Source: Streptomyces sp. CB02058
GTDB lineage: Bacteria > Actinomycetota > Actinomycetes > Streptomycetales > Streptomycetaceae
Assembly: GCF_001905505.1 (NCBI RefSeq)
Contig: NZ_LIPG01000005.1
Span: 537,621 to 601,620, forward strand
Reading direction: 5' to 3'
DNA length: 64,000 bases
Made by a program: the position numbers and the translations under genes. A model generated the notes under the pieces. That model was not told the DNA's origin, did not search any database, and saw only the letters and a program-made list of their open reading frames with translations. Shown in pieces: positions 53,047 through 60,392 of the stretch. How positions within the stretch are numbered: the first letter of the stretch is position 1; each line of letters opens with the position of its first letter.

Positions 53047-53469
53047 GAGACGCTTCCTCCCTGAATACCCACCTTGCCGACAGCGGGCCCCATCCTGCCC
53101 CTCGGGCCTCAGGCTGTCACTGGAGGAGTCTAAAGGCAGGGAGCGCATGTCGGGCGGCGGATGAGGGGGAGCTCTCACCAAGGTTCTGTGCACACGGTGT
53201 ACGCCGGTGGTCCGTGCCGTGACCGCGAGCGCCCCCTGTGACGTGGGCCGATACGTTCCGGCGTATGCCTGGACATGCCCGAACTGCGCCTGGAACCCGG
53301 CAGGTACGTACCTGGGGCGACTCCGCGCACGCCCCCGTACGCGCCGTCCGGGCCGGACCGAAGTCCCGGCGCACGCCCCGCCGAACCGGCTACACGGCGG
53401 AGCCGGGCCGGCCCGGCTCCTCACCCAGGCCGGACCGCCGGGACCGGCTACCGGGCGGAGAGGCGGACC
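53047..53469. other. Region upstream of the large PAS protein gene
   Basis: The 423 bp up to the repeat array contain no convincing gene. ATACG-TTCCGG-CGTAT at about 53248-53263 is an inverted repeat that could be an operator for the PAS gene. Otherwise GC-rich sequence without motif. Confidence 0.45.
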
Positions 53470-53541
53470 GGCCACCTCGCGGAGGGGAGCACCGGCTACC
53501 TCGCGGAGGGGAGCACCGGCTACCTCGCGGAGGGGAGCACC
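53470..53541. repeat. Three 24-bp tandem repeats spanning the SSI-gene stop codon
   Basis: Units at 53470-53493, 53494-53517 and 53518-53541 are near identical (copies 2 and 3 are identical; copy 1 differs at one base). Read on the minus strand, unit 3 encodes PVLPSAR-stop, the end of the SSI protein. Units 2 and 1 lie beyond the stop, and unit 2 repeats the TAG in the same frame; unit 1 has TGG instead. Confidence 0.9.
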
Positions 53542-53990
53542 GGCACGAGGTTGTTCCAGCGCGAGATCTCGCAGCCGTTGGCCCGGCTGAACCGCGCATC
53601 GACGTTCTCCCCCTGCCAGGTGCCCTGGACCCGGGCGGCGGCCGGTCCGCCGGCCTGCTGGGTGCACATGGCGTTGCGGTCGGTCGCCACGAAGGGGTTG
53701 TCGCCCGACTCCGCGGCCTCGTCCAGCAGGTCGCAGGCGCGCTGCGCGGCCGGGTGGCTGCCGCCCGCCGGTCCGCACTCCAGCTCGAAGACGCCGTCGG
53801 CCGCCGGGTTGCCCGACTCCGAGACCGTCACGGTGAGCTTGGTCCGCGTGTCCTGCGCCGTCGGCCAGTCCCCCTGGAGCAGGGGAAGAGGAGGCAGCGG
53901 CACGAGGGGGGACGCGGCCGTGGCGGCGGGCGCGACGGCGGACAGCGCGGCGAGGGACGCGACGGCGGTGAAGGTGAGACGACGCAGCAT
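53520..53990 (-). CDS. SSI-type secreted protease inhibitor
   Basis: The 156-residue protein belongs to the Streptomyces subtilisin inhibitor family. It has a signal peptide (LAALSAVAPAATAAS), LTVTVSESG, LECGPAGGSHPAAQRACDLL, AMCTQQ at the reactive loop, GTWQGENV and NGCEISRW. AGGAG precedes the ATG at 53990. The reactive loop is odd: where SSI has Cys-Pro-Met at P3-P1, this has Cys-Thr-Gln, so P1 is probably Gln rather than Met/Lys. The usual C-terminus is replaced by repeat-encoded residues. It is released into the medium to control extracellular proteases. Confidence 0.9.
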   Translation of the reverse strand: MLRRLTFTAVASLAALSAVAPAATAASPLVPLPPLPLLQGDWPTAQDTRTKLTVTVSESGNPAADGVFELECGPAGGSHPAAQRACDLLDEAAESGDNPFVATDRNAMCTQQAGGPAAARVQGTWQGENVDARFSRANGCEISRWNNLVPVLPSAR

Positions 53991-54294
53991 GCGGGGCTCC
54001 TGATGTTCTGGCGCGCCCTGGGGCACGCCGGTCTGCTCCGGCAGGCGTCGGGGAGAGCACGCGCGCCGGGCACACGGGGGGGACGGACCGAGGGCGGAGC
54101 CCTCTCCTTCTCTAACGCTCCTTGCGCCCGCACGTTGCGCAACTCATGGAGGGCCGACCGGAACGCCGGACCACTCGCCGCAGGGCGCTTTGCCTCGCCG
54201 CCCACCTGCCTAGTACCGTGGGCGGCGATTGGTGACAGCACGCTCGACTGTGTCATCATCTGCACGCACCACTCGCGCTCGCGCGGGGTGTGCT
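53991..54294. other. Region between SSI gene and tRNA-Ser(GCU)
   Basis: The 304 bp contain the SSI promoter region and the upstream part of the tRNA gene. The stretch 54190-54260 (CCTAGTACCGTGG, TGTGTCATCATCTG) is less GC-rich and may hold the tRNA promoter. Nothing else is seen. Confidence 0.45.
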
Positions 54295-54385
54295 GGAGGC
54301 GTCGCCTAGTCCGGTCTATGGCGCCGCACTGCTAATGCGGTTTGGGTCTTAAAGCCCATCGAGGGTTCAAATCCCTCCGCCTCCG
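54295..54385 (+). tRNA. tRNA-Ser, anticodon GCU (second copy, divergent)
   Basis: The 91-nt type II tRNA has acceptor GGAGGCG/CGCCTCC with discriminator G, anticodon loop CTGCTAA (GCU), a long variable arm and T-arm GAGGG-TTCAAAT-CCCTC. CCA is not encoded. It is the form I would expect as the standard Streptomyces tRNA-Ser(GCU) and differs from the gene at 23717 in every arm. Confidence 0.94.
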
Positions 54386-54394
54386 CAAGATCCC

Positions 54395-54423
54395 GAAGCC
54401 CCGTGCCCCTGGCACGGGGCTTC
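54395..54423 (+). terminator. Terminator after tRNA-Ser(GCU)
   Basis: GAAGCCCCGTGCC and GGCACGGGGCTTC pair perfectly (13 bp) with a 3-nt loop. Confidence 0.85.
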
Positions 54424-54592
54424 GGTCGTCCCAGGGGCGGGAAACCCAGCCCCTGAGGCGTGTTTTCGCAGCTCAGGGCCCGTATGGCTAATGGATTTCG
54501 CGTCACGGCGCAGGTCATGTAATGTTGTTCTCGCAACGCCGACCGGGGAGAAAAACCCGGGGGGCGGGACCGAGGCCCAGGCCGAGGAACAA

Positions 54593-54665
54593 GCACTCGT
54601 AGCTTAACGGATAGAGCATCTGACTACGGATCAGAAGGTTGCAGGTTCGAATCCTGCCGAGTGCA
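54593..54665 (+). tRNA. tRNA-Arg, anticodon ACG
   Basis: The 73-nt tRNA has acceptor GCACTCG/CGAGTGC with discriminator A, anticodon loop CTACGGA (ACG, read as ICG after deamination) and T-arm GCAGG-TTCGAAT-CCTGC. CCA is not encoded. Confidence 0.95.
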
Positions 54666-54675
54666 CAGCAGGCCA

Positions 54676-54705
54676 GAGGCCCTCAGGAGAAATCCTGAGG
54701 GCCTC
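54676..54705 (+). terminator. Terminator after tRNA-Arg
   Basis: GAGGCCCTCAGGA and TCCTGAGGGCCTC pair perfectly across a GAAA loop. Confidence 0.85.
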
Positions 54706-54716
54706 TCGCGTTGTCC

Positions 54717-54762
54717 GTACAGCAGCGACGTACAGCAGCGACGTACAGCAGCGACGTACAGC
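54717..54762. repeat. 13-bp tandem repeat, 3.5 copies
   Basis: GTACAGCAGCGAC occurs at 54717-54729, 54730-54742 and 54743-54755, followed by GTACAGC. Copies are identical. The array lies just after the tRNA-Arg terminator and about 60 bp before the end of the next minus-strand gene. Confidence 0.9.
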
Positions 54763-54824
54763 GCCGTGTCGGTCGGTACCGCCCATCCCGTCGGGCGGCT
54801 CGCCGAGCGAGGCGTCGAAGGTGC

Positions 54825-55289
54825 TCAGGGGCGGCTCAGCGACGCACGCATGGCAGCCATGAGCTTCTGGCGCGCCTCCCGGAAGTCGCGCCGGGCCTGT
54901 GCGCACTCAGGATCGTCGCGCAGATGTCCGGCGACCACCGTGTCCCGGTAGAGGAGCAGTTGGTAGGCGGTGTCCCTGGCGGACCGGGCCACCTCCGGCG
55001 TGGCCAGCAGCTCCAGTTGGTACTGCTTCGCGTGCACGCCGTGGGCCAGGGTGCTGGCGCGGGCGAGCTCGGCCCGCTCGTCCGGAGACAGGTGCCCCGA
55101 GCGGCTGGCATCGCTTATCGCATCGCGCGCCTCGGTCAGGGCCTCCAAGAACAGGGCGGACACCGTGCGCAGGGTCTCCCGGTCGCGCTCGCCCGTGTCC
55201 CGTCGCCAACGTACGCGGTCCGTGGCGAGCGTGCTGCCCACTCCGATGACCGCACCCACCACTGTGGCAACCAACGCTGTCCATTGCAT
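54825..55289 (-). CDS. Small N-terminally anchored membrane protein, unknown function
   Basis: The 154-residue protein begins MQWTALVATVVGAVIGVGST, one TM helix, followed by a charged helical domain (RVRWRRDTGERDRETLR, ARDAISDASRSG, RRDFREARQKLMAAMR). Heptad-like spacing suggests a coiled coil in the cytoplasm. No motif is known to me. The gene stands alone and its size and codon bias support it. Confidence 0.7.
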   Translation of the reverse strand: MQWTALVATVVGAVIGVGSTLATDRVRWRRDTGERDRETLRTVSALFLEALTEARDAISDASRSGHLSPDERAELARASTLAHGVHAKQYQLELLATPEVARSARDTAYQLLLYRDTVVAGHLRDDPECAQARRDFREARQKLMAAMRASLSRP

Positions 55290-55435
55290 GGCCCGGAGAC
55301 TATGAGTCCGCCGTGTCCGGTGACCAGGGGCTCGTGGCCGGCGTCGAGAGGTTCGGCTCGATCACGGCCACTCGCTGTCGCATTCGGCGATACGGATCGG
55401 ATGGCCGGGTGTCCGGAGACCGTGAGGCCGGGTGC

Positions 55436-55597
55436 CTAGAGACCGTCCAGCACGTTGCCGATCAGGTCCACGACCCGGTACTTCACCTGGTGCCATCGGT
55501 TGCAGTACCGCTTCGGGCGCCACCAACGGCCCTGCTTGATCGGCCGCTTGCACCACTTGCACGGCTTCAGTCGCAGTTTGACGTCCAGTCCCCCCAT
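55436..55597 (-). CDS. 53-residue cysteine/tryptophan-rich small protein
   Basis: The frame from ATG 55597 to TAG at 55436 encodes a very basic 53-residue protein with KPCKWCKRPI, RRP-like basic stretch and KRYCNRWHQVKYR. The CxxC...C...H spacing suits a small zinc ribbon. AAGG lies upstream of the start. Codon third positions are strongly GC and the protein is compact, so it is likely a true gene, possibly a nucleic-acid binder. Confidence 0.65.
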   Translation of the reverse strand: MGGLDVKLRLKPCKWCKRPIKQGRWWRPKRYCNRWHQVKYRVVDLIGNVLDGL

Positions 55598-55746
55598 GCC
55601 GCGACCTTAGCGGCCGTCCGTACGGGGCAGGCCACGGGCCGAGCCCGGCCGCTCCTGGGGGTTCACCGGGCCCCGGCCCGCGGGGAAGCCCATCCGACGA
55701 CGGCAGGGGCCGAGTTGCCTGCCCTCATGGGCGGCGGCCCGCCCGG

Positions 55747-56943
55747 TCAGGCCGACTCGGGGACGGGCGTGGTCGTCCCGGCCGGTTCCCGCAGGATGCG
55801 GCGGGGCCGGGTCGGCATGCCCAGCATCGGGTTGGCGACGCCCCAGGCCGCGCCCTTGCAGACCAGTTCCTTGTAGGCGGCGGCGAGCCGGCCGGTCAGG
55901 GCTGCCCGGACGGCGCGGTCGTCGGCGGTGACGTACTGGATCAGGCCCTCCTTGCGGCCCAGCGAGATGCACTGGTTGAAGTAGCGGGGCGCCGTGGTGG
56001 GGGTCTTCCCCGCGGTCAGGCGTGCCGCGAGGGCGTCGGCGGCCTGCCAGGCGCCGGGGACGCCCGAGGCGCACGACATCCGCAGGGGCTTGTCGCCGGG
56101 GCCCATGGCCAGGGCCGCGTCGCCGATGGCGTACACGTCCGGGTGCGAGACCGAGCGCATCGTCGCGTCGACCACGATCTGGCCCGTCCCGGAGACCTCC
56201 AGGGTGGTGGCCTCCGCGATCGGGTGGACGGCGAAGCCTGTGGTCCACAGGGTGACCGCGGCCGGGAGCGATGTGCCGTCGGCGGTGGTGACGTGGTCGG
56301 GCCCGACGCTGGTGACCGCGGTGTGCTCGTGCGCGGTGATGCCGAGCTTGCCGAAGACCTTCCGCACGTGCGCGCGGCCCTTGGGCGAGAGCCAGTCGCC
56401 GAGTCCGCCCCGGGCGGCGAGGGCGACGTCGAGGTCCGGGCGGGCCTCGGCGATCTCGGTCGCGGCCTCCAGGCCGGTGAGGCCGCCGCCGACGACGAGC
56501 ACGGTCTGTCCGGCGTCCAGTCCGGCCAGGCGCTCGCGCAGCCGGAGTGCTCCGGGGCGGCCGGCGATCTCGTGGGCGTGCTCCTCGGTGCCGGGGACGC
56601 CCTGTGCGTTCCAGCCGCTGCCGAGGGCGTACACGAGGCTGTCGTACTCCAGCACCTCGGCGCCGTCCGCGCCGTCGACGGCGACCGTCCTGCGGTCGGC
56701 GTCGATGCCGGTGACCTTCGCGAGCTTCAGTTCGACGCCGGTGCCCGCGAACATCTCGCTGAAGGGCCGGGGCACGAGGTCCTGGCCGACCGCCAGCTGG
56801 TGCATCCTGACCCGCTCGACGAAGTCGGGCTCGGCGTTGACGAGGGTGATGGAGACGTCGTCGCCGTGCAGCCGCCTGGCGAGGCGGCCGGCGGCGATGG
56901 CTCCGGTGTATCCGGCTCCGAGGACGATGATGCGGTGTGGCAT
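55747..56943 (-). CDS. FAD-dependent NADH dehydrogenase-like (NDH-2 type) oxidoreductase
   Basis: The 398-residue protein has an N-terminal FAD motif (IIVLGAGYTGAIAAGRLA), a second Rossmann motif for NAD(P)H (VLVVGGGLTGLEAATEIAE) and the late FAD-contact DVYAIGDAA. It resembles type II NADH:quinone dehydrogenases. AGGAGCAGGG precedes the ATG at 56943. It should pass electrons from NAD(P)H to quinone or another acceptor. It follows an ECF41 sigma-factor gene on the same strand, and a perfect Crp-type palindrome lies between them at 57014-57031. Confidence 0.9.
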   Translation of the reverse strand: MPHRIIVLGAGYTGAIAAGRLARRLHGDDVSITLVNAEPDFVERVRMHQLAVGQDLVPRPFSEMFAGTGVELKLAKVTGIDADRRTVAVDGADGAEVLEYDSLVYALGSGWNAQGVPGTEEHAHEIAGRPGALRLRERLAGLDAGQTVLVVGGGLTGLEAATEIAEARPDLDVALAARGGLGDWLSPKGRAHVRKVFGKLGITAHEHTAVTSVGPDHVTTADGTSLPAAVTLWTTGFAVHPIAEATTLEVSGTGQIVVDATMRSVSHPDVYAIGDAALAMGPGDKPLRMSCASGVPGAWQAADALAARLTAGKTPTTAPRYFNQCISLGRKEGLIQYVTADDRAVRAALTGRLAAAYKELVCKGAAWGVANPMLGMPTRPRRILREPAGTTTPVPESA

Positions 56944-57013
56944 GTCCCTGCTCCTGTCTCGCGCGGTTGTGCCCCTTGAACCGGGCAGCCCGCCGTTTCC
57001 TGACAGGAACGGG

Positions 57014-57031
57014 ATGTGAAGCACGTCACAT
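57014..57031. promoter_or_regulatory. Crp/Fnr-type palindrome upstream of NDH-2-like gene
   Basis: ATGTGA-N6-TCACAT (spacer AGCACG on the plus strand) matches the canonical TGTGA-N6-TCACA Crp site. It is about 70-90 bp upstream of the oxidoreductase start and just beyond the sigma-factor stop. Streptomyces Crp binds GTG-N8-CAC type sites, which this fits. Confidence 0.75.
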
Positions 57032-57036
57032 CGTCG

Positions 57037-57981
57037 TCAGAAGGCGCTGAGCAGGGGTTCTCCGTGGTCCGACGCCGCCCACAGCCTGGTCGCGCGTTCG
57101 AGCTTGTCGGGATTGGCCTGGCTGCGGAACGCGGAGATGCCGTCGGCGGTGACCTCCAGGCAGAGGATGCCGATGACCCTGCCGTCGACGACGGCCACCA
57201 CGGCGGGGGCACCGTTGGCGGTCGTGGCGTACATCTCGGCGGGGCCGCCGATGAGGGCGCGCTTGGCCTTGCTCGGCTTGAACAGGCCGCGCATGAACGT
57301 GGCGACCGCGAGTGCGCCCTCGAACGCCTTGGTACGGGCCGGGACCTTCCCGCCACCGTCGCCGATCGCGACGGCGTCCGCGGTGAGCAGCTGTACGAGC
57401 GGCTCGGTCCGGCCGCTGGTGGCCGCCGCGAGGAACTCCTCGACGATCCGCCGGGCGGCGGCCTCGTCGATCTCCGTACGGGCCTTCCCCTCGGTGACGT
57501 GCTTCTTGGCGCGGTGGAGGATCTGCTGGCTGGAGGCCTCGGTGATGTCGAGGATCTCCGCGATCTGGCGGTGCGGGTAGTCGAAGGCCTCCCGCAGCAC
57601 GTACACCACCCGCTCGTTGGGGGAGAGCCGTTCCATGAGGGTGAGGACCGCGTACGAGACGGATTCGCGCTGCTCGGCGGTGTCGGCGGGGCCGAGCATC
57701 GGGTCGCCCTCGAGCAGCGGCTCGGGCAGCCACTGGCCCACATAGCTCTCGCGCCGGGCGCGGGCCGAGGTGAGCTGGTTGAGGCAGAGGTTCGTGAGGA
57801 CCTTCGTCAGCCAGGCCTCGGGGACCTCGATGCGGTCGATGTCGGCGGCCTGCCAGCGCAGGAACGTGTCCTGCACGGCGTCCTCGGCGTCGCTCGCGGA
57901 GCCGAGGAGGCGGTAGGCGATGGCTTCCAGGCGGGGCATGGATGCCTTGAACCGGTCCATGTCGTTCATGGTCAGAGCCAT
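57037..57981 (-). CDS. ECF41-group RNA polymerase sigma factor with SnoaL-like C-terminus
   Basis: The 314-residue protein has sigma region 2 (SDAEDAVQDTFLRW) and region 4 (LSPNERVVYVLREAFDYPH). A C-terminal NTF2/SnoaL-like domain carries the ECF41 hallmarks: YVGQWLPEP (WLP motif), AIGDGGGKV and NPDKL. In this group the fused C-domain modulates activity in place of a separate anti-sigma factor. Members often control a neighbouring oxidoreductase or carboxymuconolactone decarboxylase; the NDH-2-like gene downstream is the candidate target. I could not find a clear TGTCACA-type promoter. Confidence 0.93.
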   Translation of the reverse strand: MALTMNDMDRFKASMPRLEAIAYRLLGSASDAEDAVQDTFLRWQAADIDRIEVPEAWLTKVLTNLCLNQLTSARARRESYVGQWLPEPLLEGDPMLGPADTAEQRESVSYAVLTLMERLSPNERVVYVLREAFDYPHRQIAEILDITEASSQQILHRAKKHVTEGKARTEIDEAAARRIVEEFLAAATSGRTEPLVQLLTADAVAIGDGGGKVPARTKAFEGALAVATFMRGLFKPSKAKRALIGGPAEMYATTANGAPAVVAVVDGRVIGILCLEVTADGISAFRSQANPDKLERATRLWAASDHGEPLLSAF

Positions 57982-58044
57982 GGCCCGGATCCTAGCTCCC
58001 GCCGTGGGCCCATGGACCTGGTTGCGAGCCCCGTGCCGCCCCCG

Positions 58045-58431
58045 TCACCGCCGCTTCAGGGCGGCGACGCCGACGGAGACGCCGGTGGTCGTGACGAGGC
58101 TCGCCGTCATGAGCATGATTACGCCGACGGCGAAGAGGCCGCTGGCGTCGTCCGACCAGTCGTAGAAGGAGGCGAAGCCCAGGCCGGCCGTGATGCCCAG
58201 CACCGAACCCGCGATGTTCTGCCGGGACGCCGCCCAGTACAGCGGGACCAGCAGGGTCAGCACGAGTCCGATCACCTGCCAGGCCTCGTACGGACCCGTG
58301 GTGGAACCGTCGGGGTGGATGTCGCGGTGCTGGTCCCAGCCCAGCCAGACGGCCCACAGCGCGAGCGTCGTGAGGGCGGTCACCAGGATCGCCCACGGCT
58401 GCTGGGCGGCGTTTCGAAGTCGTGTTCGCAT
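58045..58431 (-). CDS. Small four-TM membrane protein
   Basis: The 128-residue protein has four hydrophobic helices: WAILVTALTTLALWAVWLGW, WQVIGLVLTLLVPLYWAA, AGSVLGITAGLGFASFYDW and LFAVGVIMLMTASLVTTTGV. No motif is recognised. It is near the C-terminus of the ECF41 gene but separated by about 60 bp in the same direction, so a relation is possible. Confidence 0.75.
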   Translation of the reverse strand: MRTRLRNAAQQPWAILVTALTTLALWAVWLGWDQHRDIHPDGSTTGPYEAWQVIGLVLTLLVPLYWAASRQNIAGSVLGITAGLGFASFYDWSDDASGLFAVGVIMLMTASLVTTTGVSVGVAALKRR

Positions 58432-58536
58432 GGGTCGAGCATTCCGGTCCGCCGCGCGGCGGACCGGAGCGCATGTACTCGACCGCGTCTGAGTACTTCA
58501 GGCAGGAACCGTCGCGCGGCAGCGCTCCCGGAACGG

Positions 58537-59286
58537 TCAGCGTGCGTACGAGCCGAGGCCGACCAGGCAGTACACGTATTCGTTGAGGGTCGCGCCGTTC
58601 AGGGTGTAGCGGTACGAGAACGCGTACTGCGTGCGGGAGTTGGCGTTGCAGCTGCTCAGGTCCGAGGTGCCCGGGAGCGTCTGGATCACCTGGTAGTGGG
58701 CGTCGGAGGCCGAGCAGGAGACCTCGTCGACGCCGCTGACCTCCTGCGCGGTCGTGGAGTCGGGCAGGGTGCCGTTGAGGCAGGTCCCGGACACGTAGGG
58801 GTCGGGCTCCTCGGCCCCGGTGCCGTACGGGTCCTCGGTGTACGGGTCCTCCGTCTCCTCCGCGTCGTCGGTCTCCTCGGCGGAGGGCTCCTCGGTGTAC
58901 GGGTCCGCGGTGGAGGGGTCCTCCGTGTACGGGTCCTCCGCGTACGGGTCTTCGCTGAACGGGTTGCCGGACGCGTAGACGGACGAGCCCGACGACGGGG
59001 TGGCCACGTCGCTGCTCGCGTCGTCGACCCCGTTGAGCAGCACCACCGCGACCACGAGGGCGGCGGCGACGCCGAGCACGGCCAGCCATCTGACGGCGTT
59101 CGACGGCCCGGAGACCTGGATGCGCAGGATCAGCTCCCGGCCGTCGACCTGGGCCCGGACGAGATCGCCGTCCGTCGTCGGAGGGATGCGGATACGGGCG
59201 TCGCCGGTCGGCAGGGGGACGGTGACGACGGCGCCGTCGGCCGCCTGCCTCGGCGTGAGCGACAGGGTGATCTCCGGTAAGGACAC
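58537..59286 (-). CDS. LppU-like membrane protein with DnaJ-C-like N-terminus
   Basis: The 249-residue protein starts with a beta-rich cytoplasmic segment resembling the DnaJ C-terminal substrate domain (LTPRQAADGAVVTVPLPTG). One TM helix follows (about 66-85), then an acidic low-complexity linker in which EDPYTEDP-type units repeat. The C-terminal extracellular domain has four cysteines in an LppU/SCO3897-like pattern (CLNGTLPD, VSCSASDAHYQV, SSCNANSRTQY, YCLVGLG). A membrane-spanning sensor or adaptor is plausible. Divergent from the DUF2797 gene across an AT-rich palindrome. Confidence 0.8.
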   Translation of the reverse strand: MSLPEITLSLTPRQAADGAVVTVPLPTGDARIRIPPTTDGDLVRAQVDGRELILRIQVSGPSNAVRWLAVLGVAAALVVAVVLLNGVDDASSDVATPSSGSSVYASGNPFSEDPYAEDPYTEDPSTADPYTEEPSAEETDDAEETEDPYTEDPYGTGAEEPDPYVSGTCLNGTLPDSTTAQEVSGVDEVSCSASDAHYQVIQTLPGTSDLSSCNANSRTQYAFSYRYTLNGATLNEYVYCLVGLGSYAR

Positions 59287-59326
59287 GGGGTCAGTGTGGA
59301 CCGGTGGGGCGCTGAATTGGATGCCT

Positions 59327-59349
59327 TTTCTAGAATTTCACTCTAGAAA
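59327..59349. promoter_or_regulatory. AT-rich palindrome in divergent promoter region
   Basis: TTTCTAGA-ATTTCAC-TCTAGAAA is a perfect 8-bp inverted repeat in otherwise very GC-rich DNA. It lies 41 bp from the LppU-like gene start and 102 bp upstream of the DUF2797 gene start, so one regulator could control both. Confidence 0.65.
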
Positions 59350-59450
59350 TACTGGGGTTCTACGCTGGCCGGGATACAGCGCGATCACGGACCGCCGCCC
59401 ATCCGCGCGAGCGGCGGGCCCCGCCGCTGACATCCGCGGAGGAGAGCGAC

Positions 59451-60338
59451 ATGGGTGGCTGGAGGTGCGCCGGGCTGAGCTGGCCGCAGGACGGTCCCGT
59501 GCTGAGGTGGGCGCGGAGCGAGGGCGCCGGGCGGGGACGGGTGAGCGAGCTGGCGTACGGGAAGGAGCTCGGGTTCCGCGCCGAGGGGGAACGGCACTGC
59601 GTGGGGGCGCGCGGCAACGTGTGTCCGGTGGGGGCCGTGGTGCCGGTGCGGAGCACGGGGGCGCGGTGCGCTGAGTGCGCGCGGCTGGACCGGGCGCACT
59701 CGGTGGCCGCCGACACGATCGCCGACGACCCGCGCACGTACCGCGTCTATCTGGCCTGGTTCGGGCCGGGGATGGTCAAGGTCGGGATCACCGGCGAGGC
59801 CCGGGACGCGGCGCGGCTGCGGGAGCAGGGGGCCGTGGTGTTCAGCTGGCTGGGGCGCGGTCCGCTGATGGCCGCGCGGCGCACGGAGGAGCTGCTGCGC
59901 TCGGTGCTCGGGGTGCCCGACCGCATCCCGTACGCGCGCAAGAGGGCGGTGCGGGGGGAGCTGCCCGGGGCGCGGGAGAGGGCCGCCGAGATCGAGGGGC
60001 TGTACGGGCGGGCCGCGGCCCTGGAGGGGACGGGGTGGCCGGAGGCGCTGGAGCGGCTGCCCTTCCACGCGGTCGACCACGCCGGGGTGTTCGGGCTCGA
60101 CGGCGCGCGTCCGGTGGCGCGGGTGGTGACCGGGCTGGCCGACACGGGTGTGGTGTCCGGGCGGCTGGTGGCGGCGGCCGGGCCCGATCTGCACCTGGAG
60201 ACGGCGGACGGCGAGGTCGTCGTGCTGGACACCCGGCTCATCACCGGCTGGGACCTGGTGGCCGCCGGGGCGCGGGAGGGGATCAGCGTGCCGGTCGCGG
60301 CCGTGGGGGCCGGTGGCGTGCAGGACGGGCTGTTCTGA
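59451..60338 (+). CDS. DUF2797 family protein
   Basis: The 295-residue protein starts MGGWRCAGLSWPQ. Four cysteines in ERHCVGARGNVCP and RCAECARLD suggest a zinc-binding N-terminal domain. YRVYLAWFGPGMVKVGIT resembles the core strand-helix of GIY-YIG nucleases. No complete catalytic set is evident. It is followed at 54 bp by an amidohydrolase gene on the same strand, so the two may be co-transcribed. Confidence 0.85.
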   Translation: MGGWRCAGLSWPQDGPVLRWARSEGAGRGRVSELAYGKELGFRAEGERHCVGARGNVCPVGAVVPVRSTGARCAECARLDRAHSVAADTIADDPRTYRVYLAWFGPGMVKVGITGEARDAARLREQGAVVFSWLGRGPLMAARRTEELLRSVLGVPDRIPYARKRAVRGELPGARERAAEIEGLYGRAAALEGTGWPEALERLPFHAVDHAGVFGLDGARPVARVVTGLADTGVVSGRLVAAAGPDLHLETADGEVVVLDTRLITGWDLVAAGAREGISVPVAAVGAGGVQDGLF

Positions 60339-60392
60339 GATCGTCGCCCGGATCGCCGGGAGCGTTCCCGGACCACGAGGCAGGAGGGGTGG

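Noticed and set aside
53248..53263. ATACG-N6-CGTAT inverted repeat as a firm operator
   Set aside because: Only 5-bp arms in GC-rich DNA, about 200 bp upstream of the PAS gene start; chance occurrence is plausible, so it is mentioned only within the intergenic entry.
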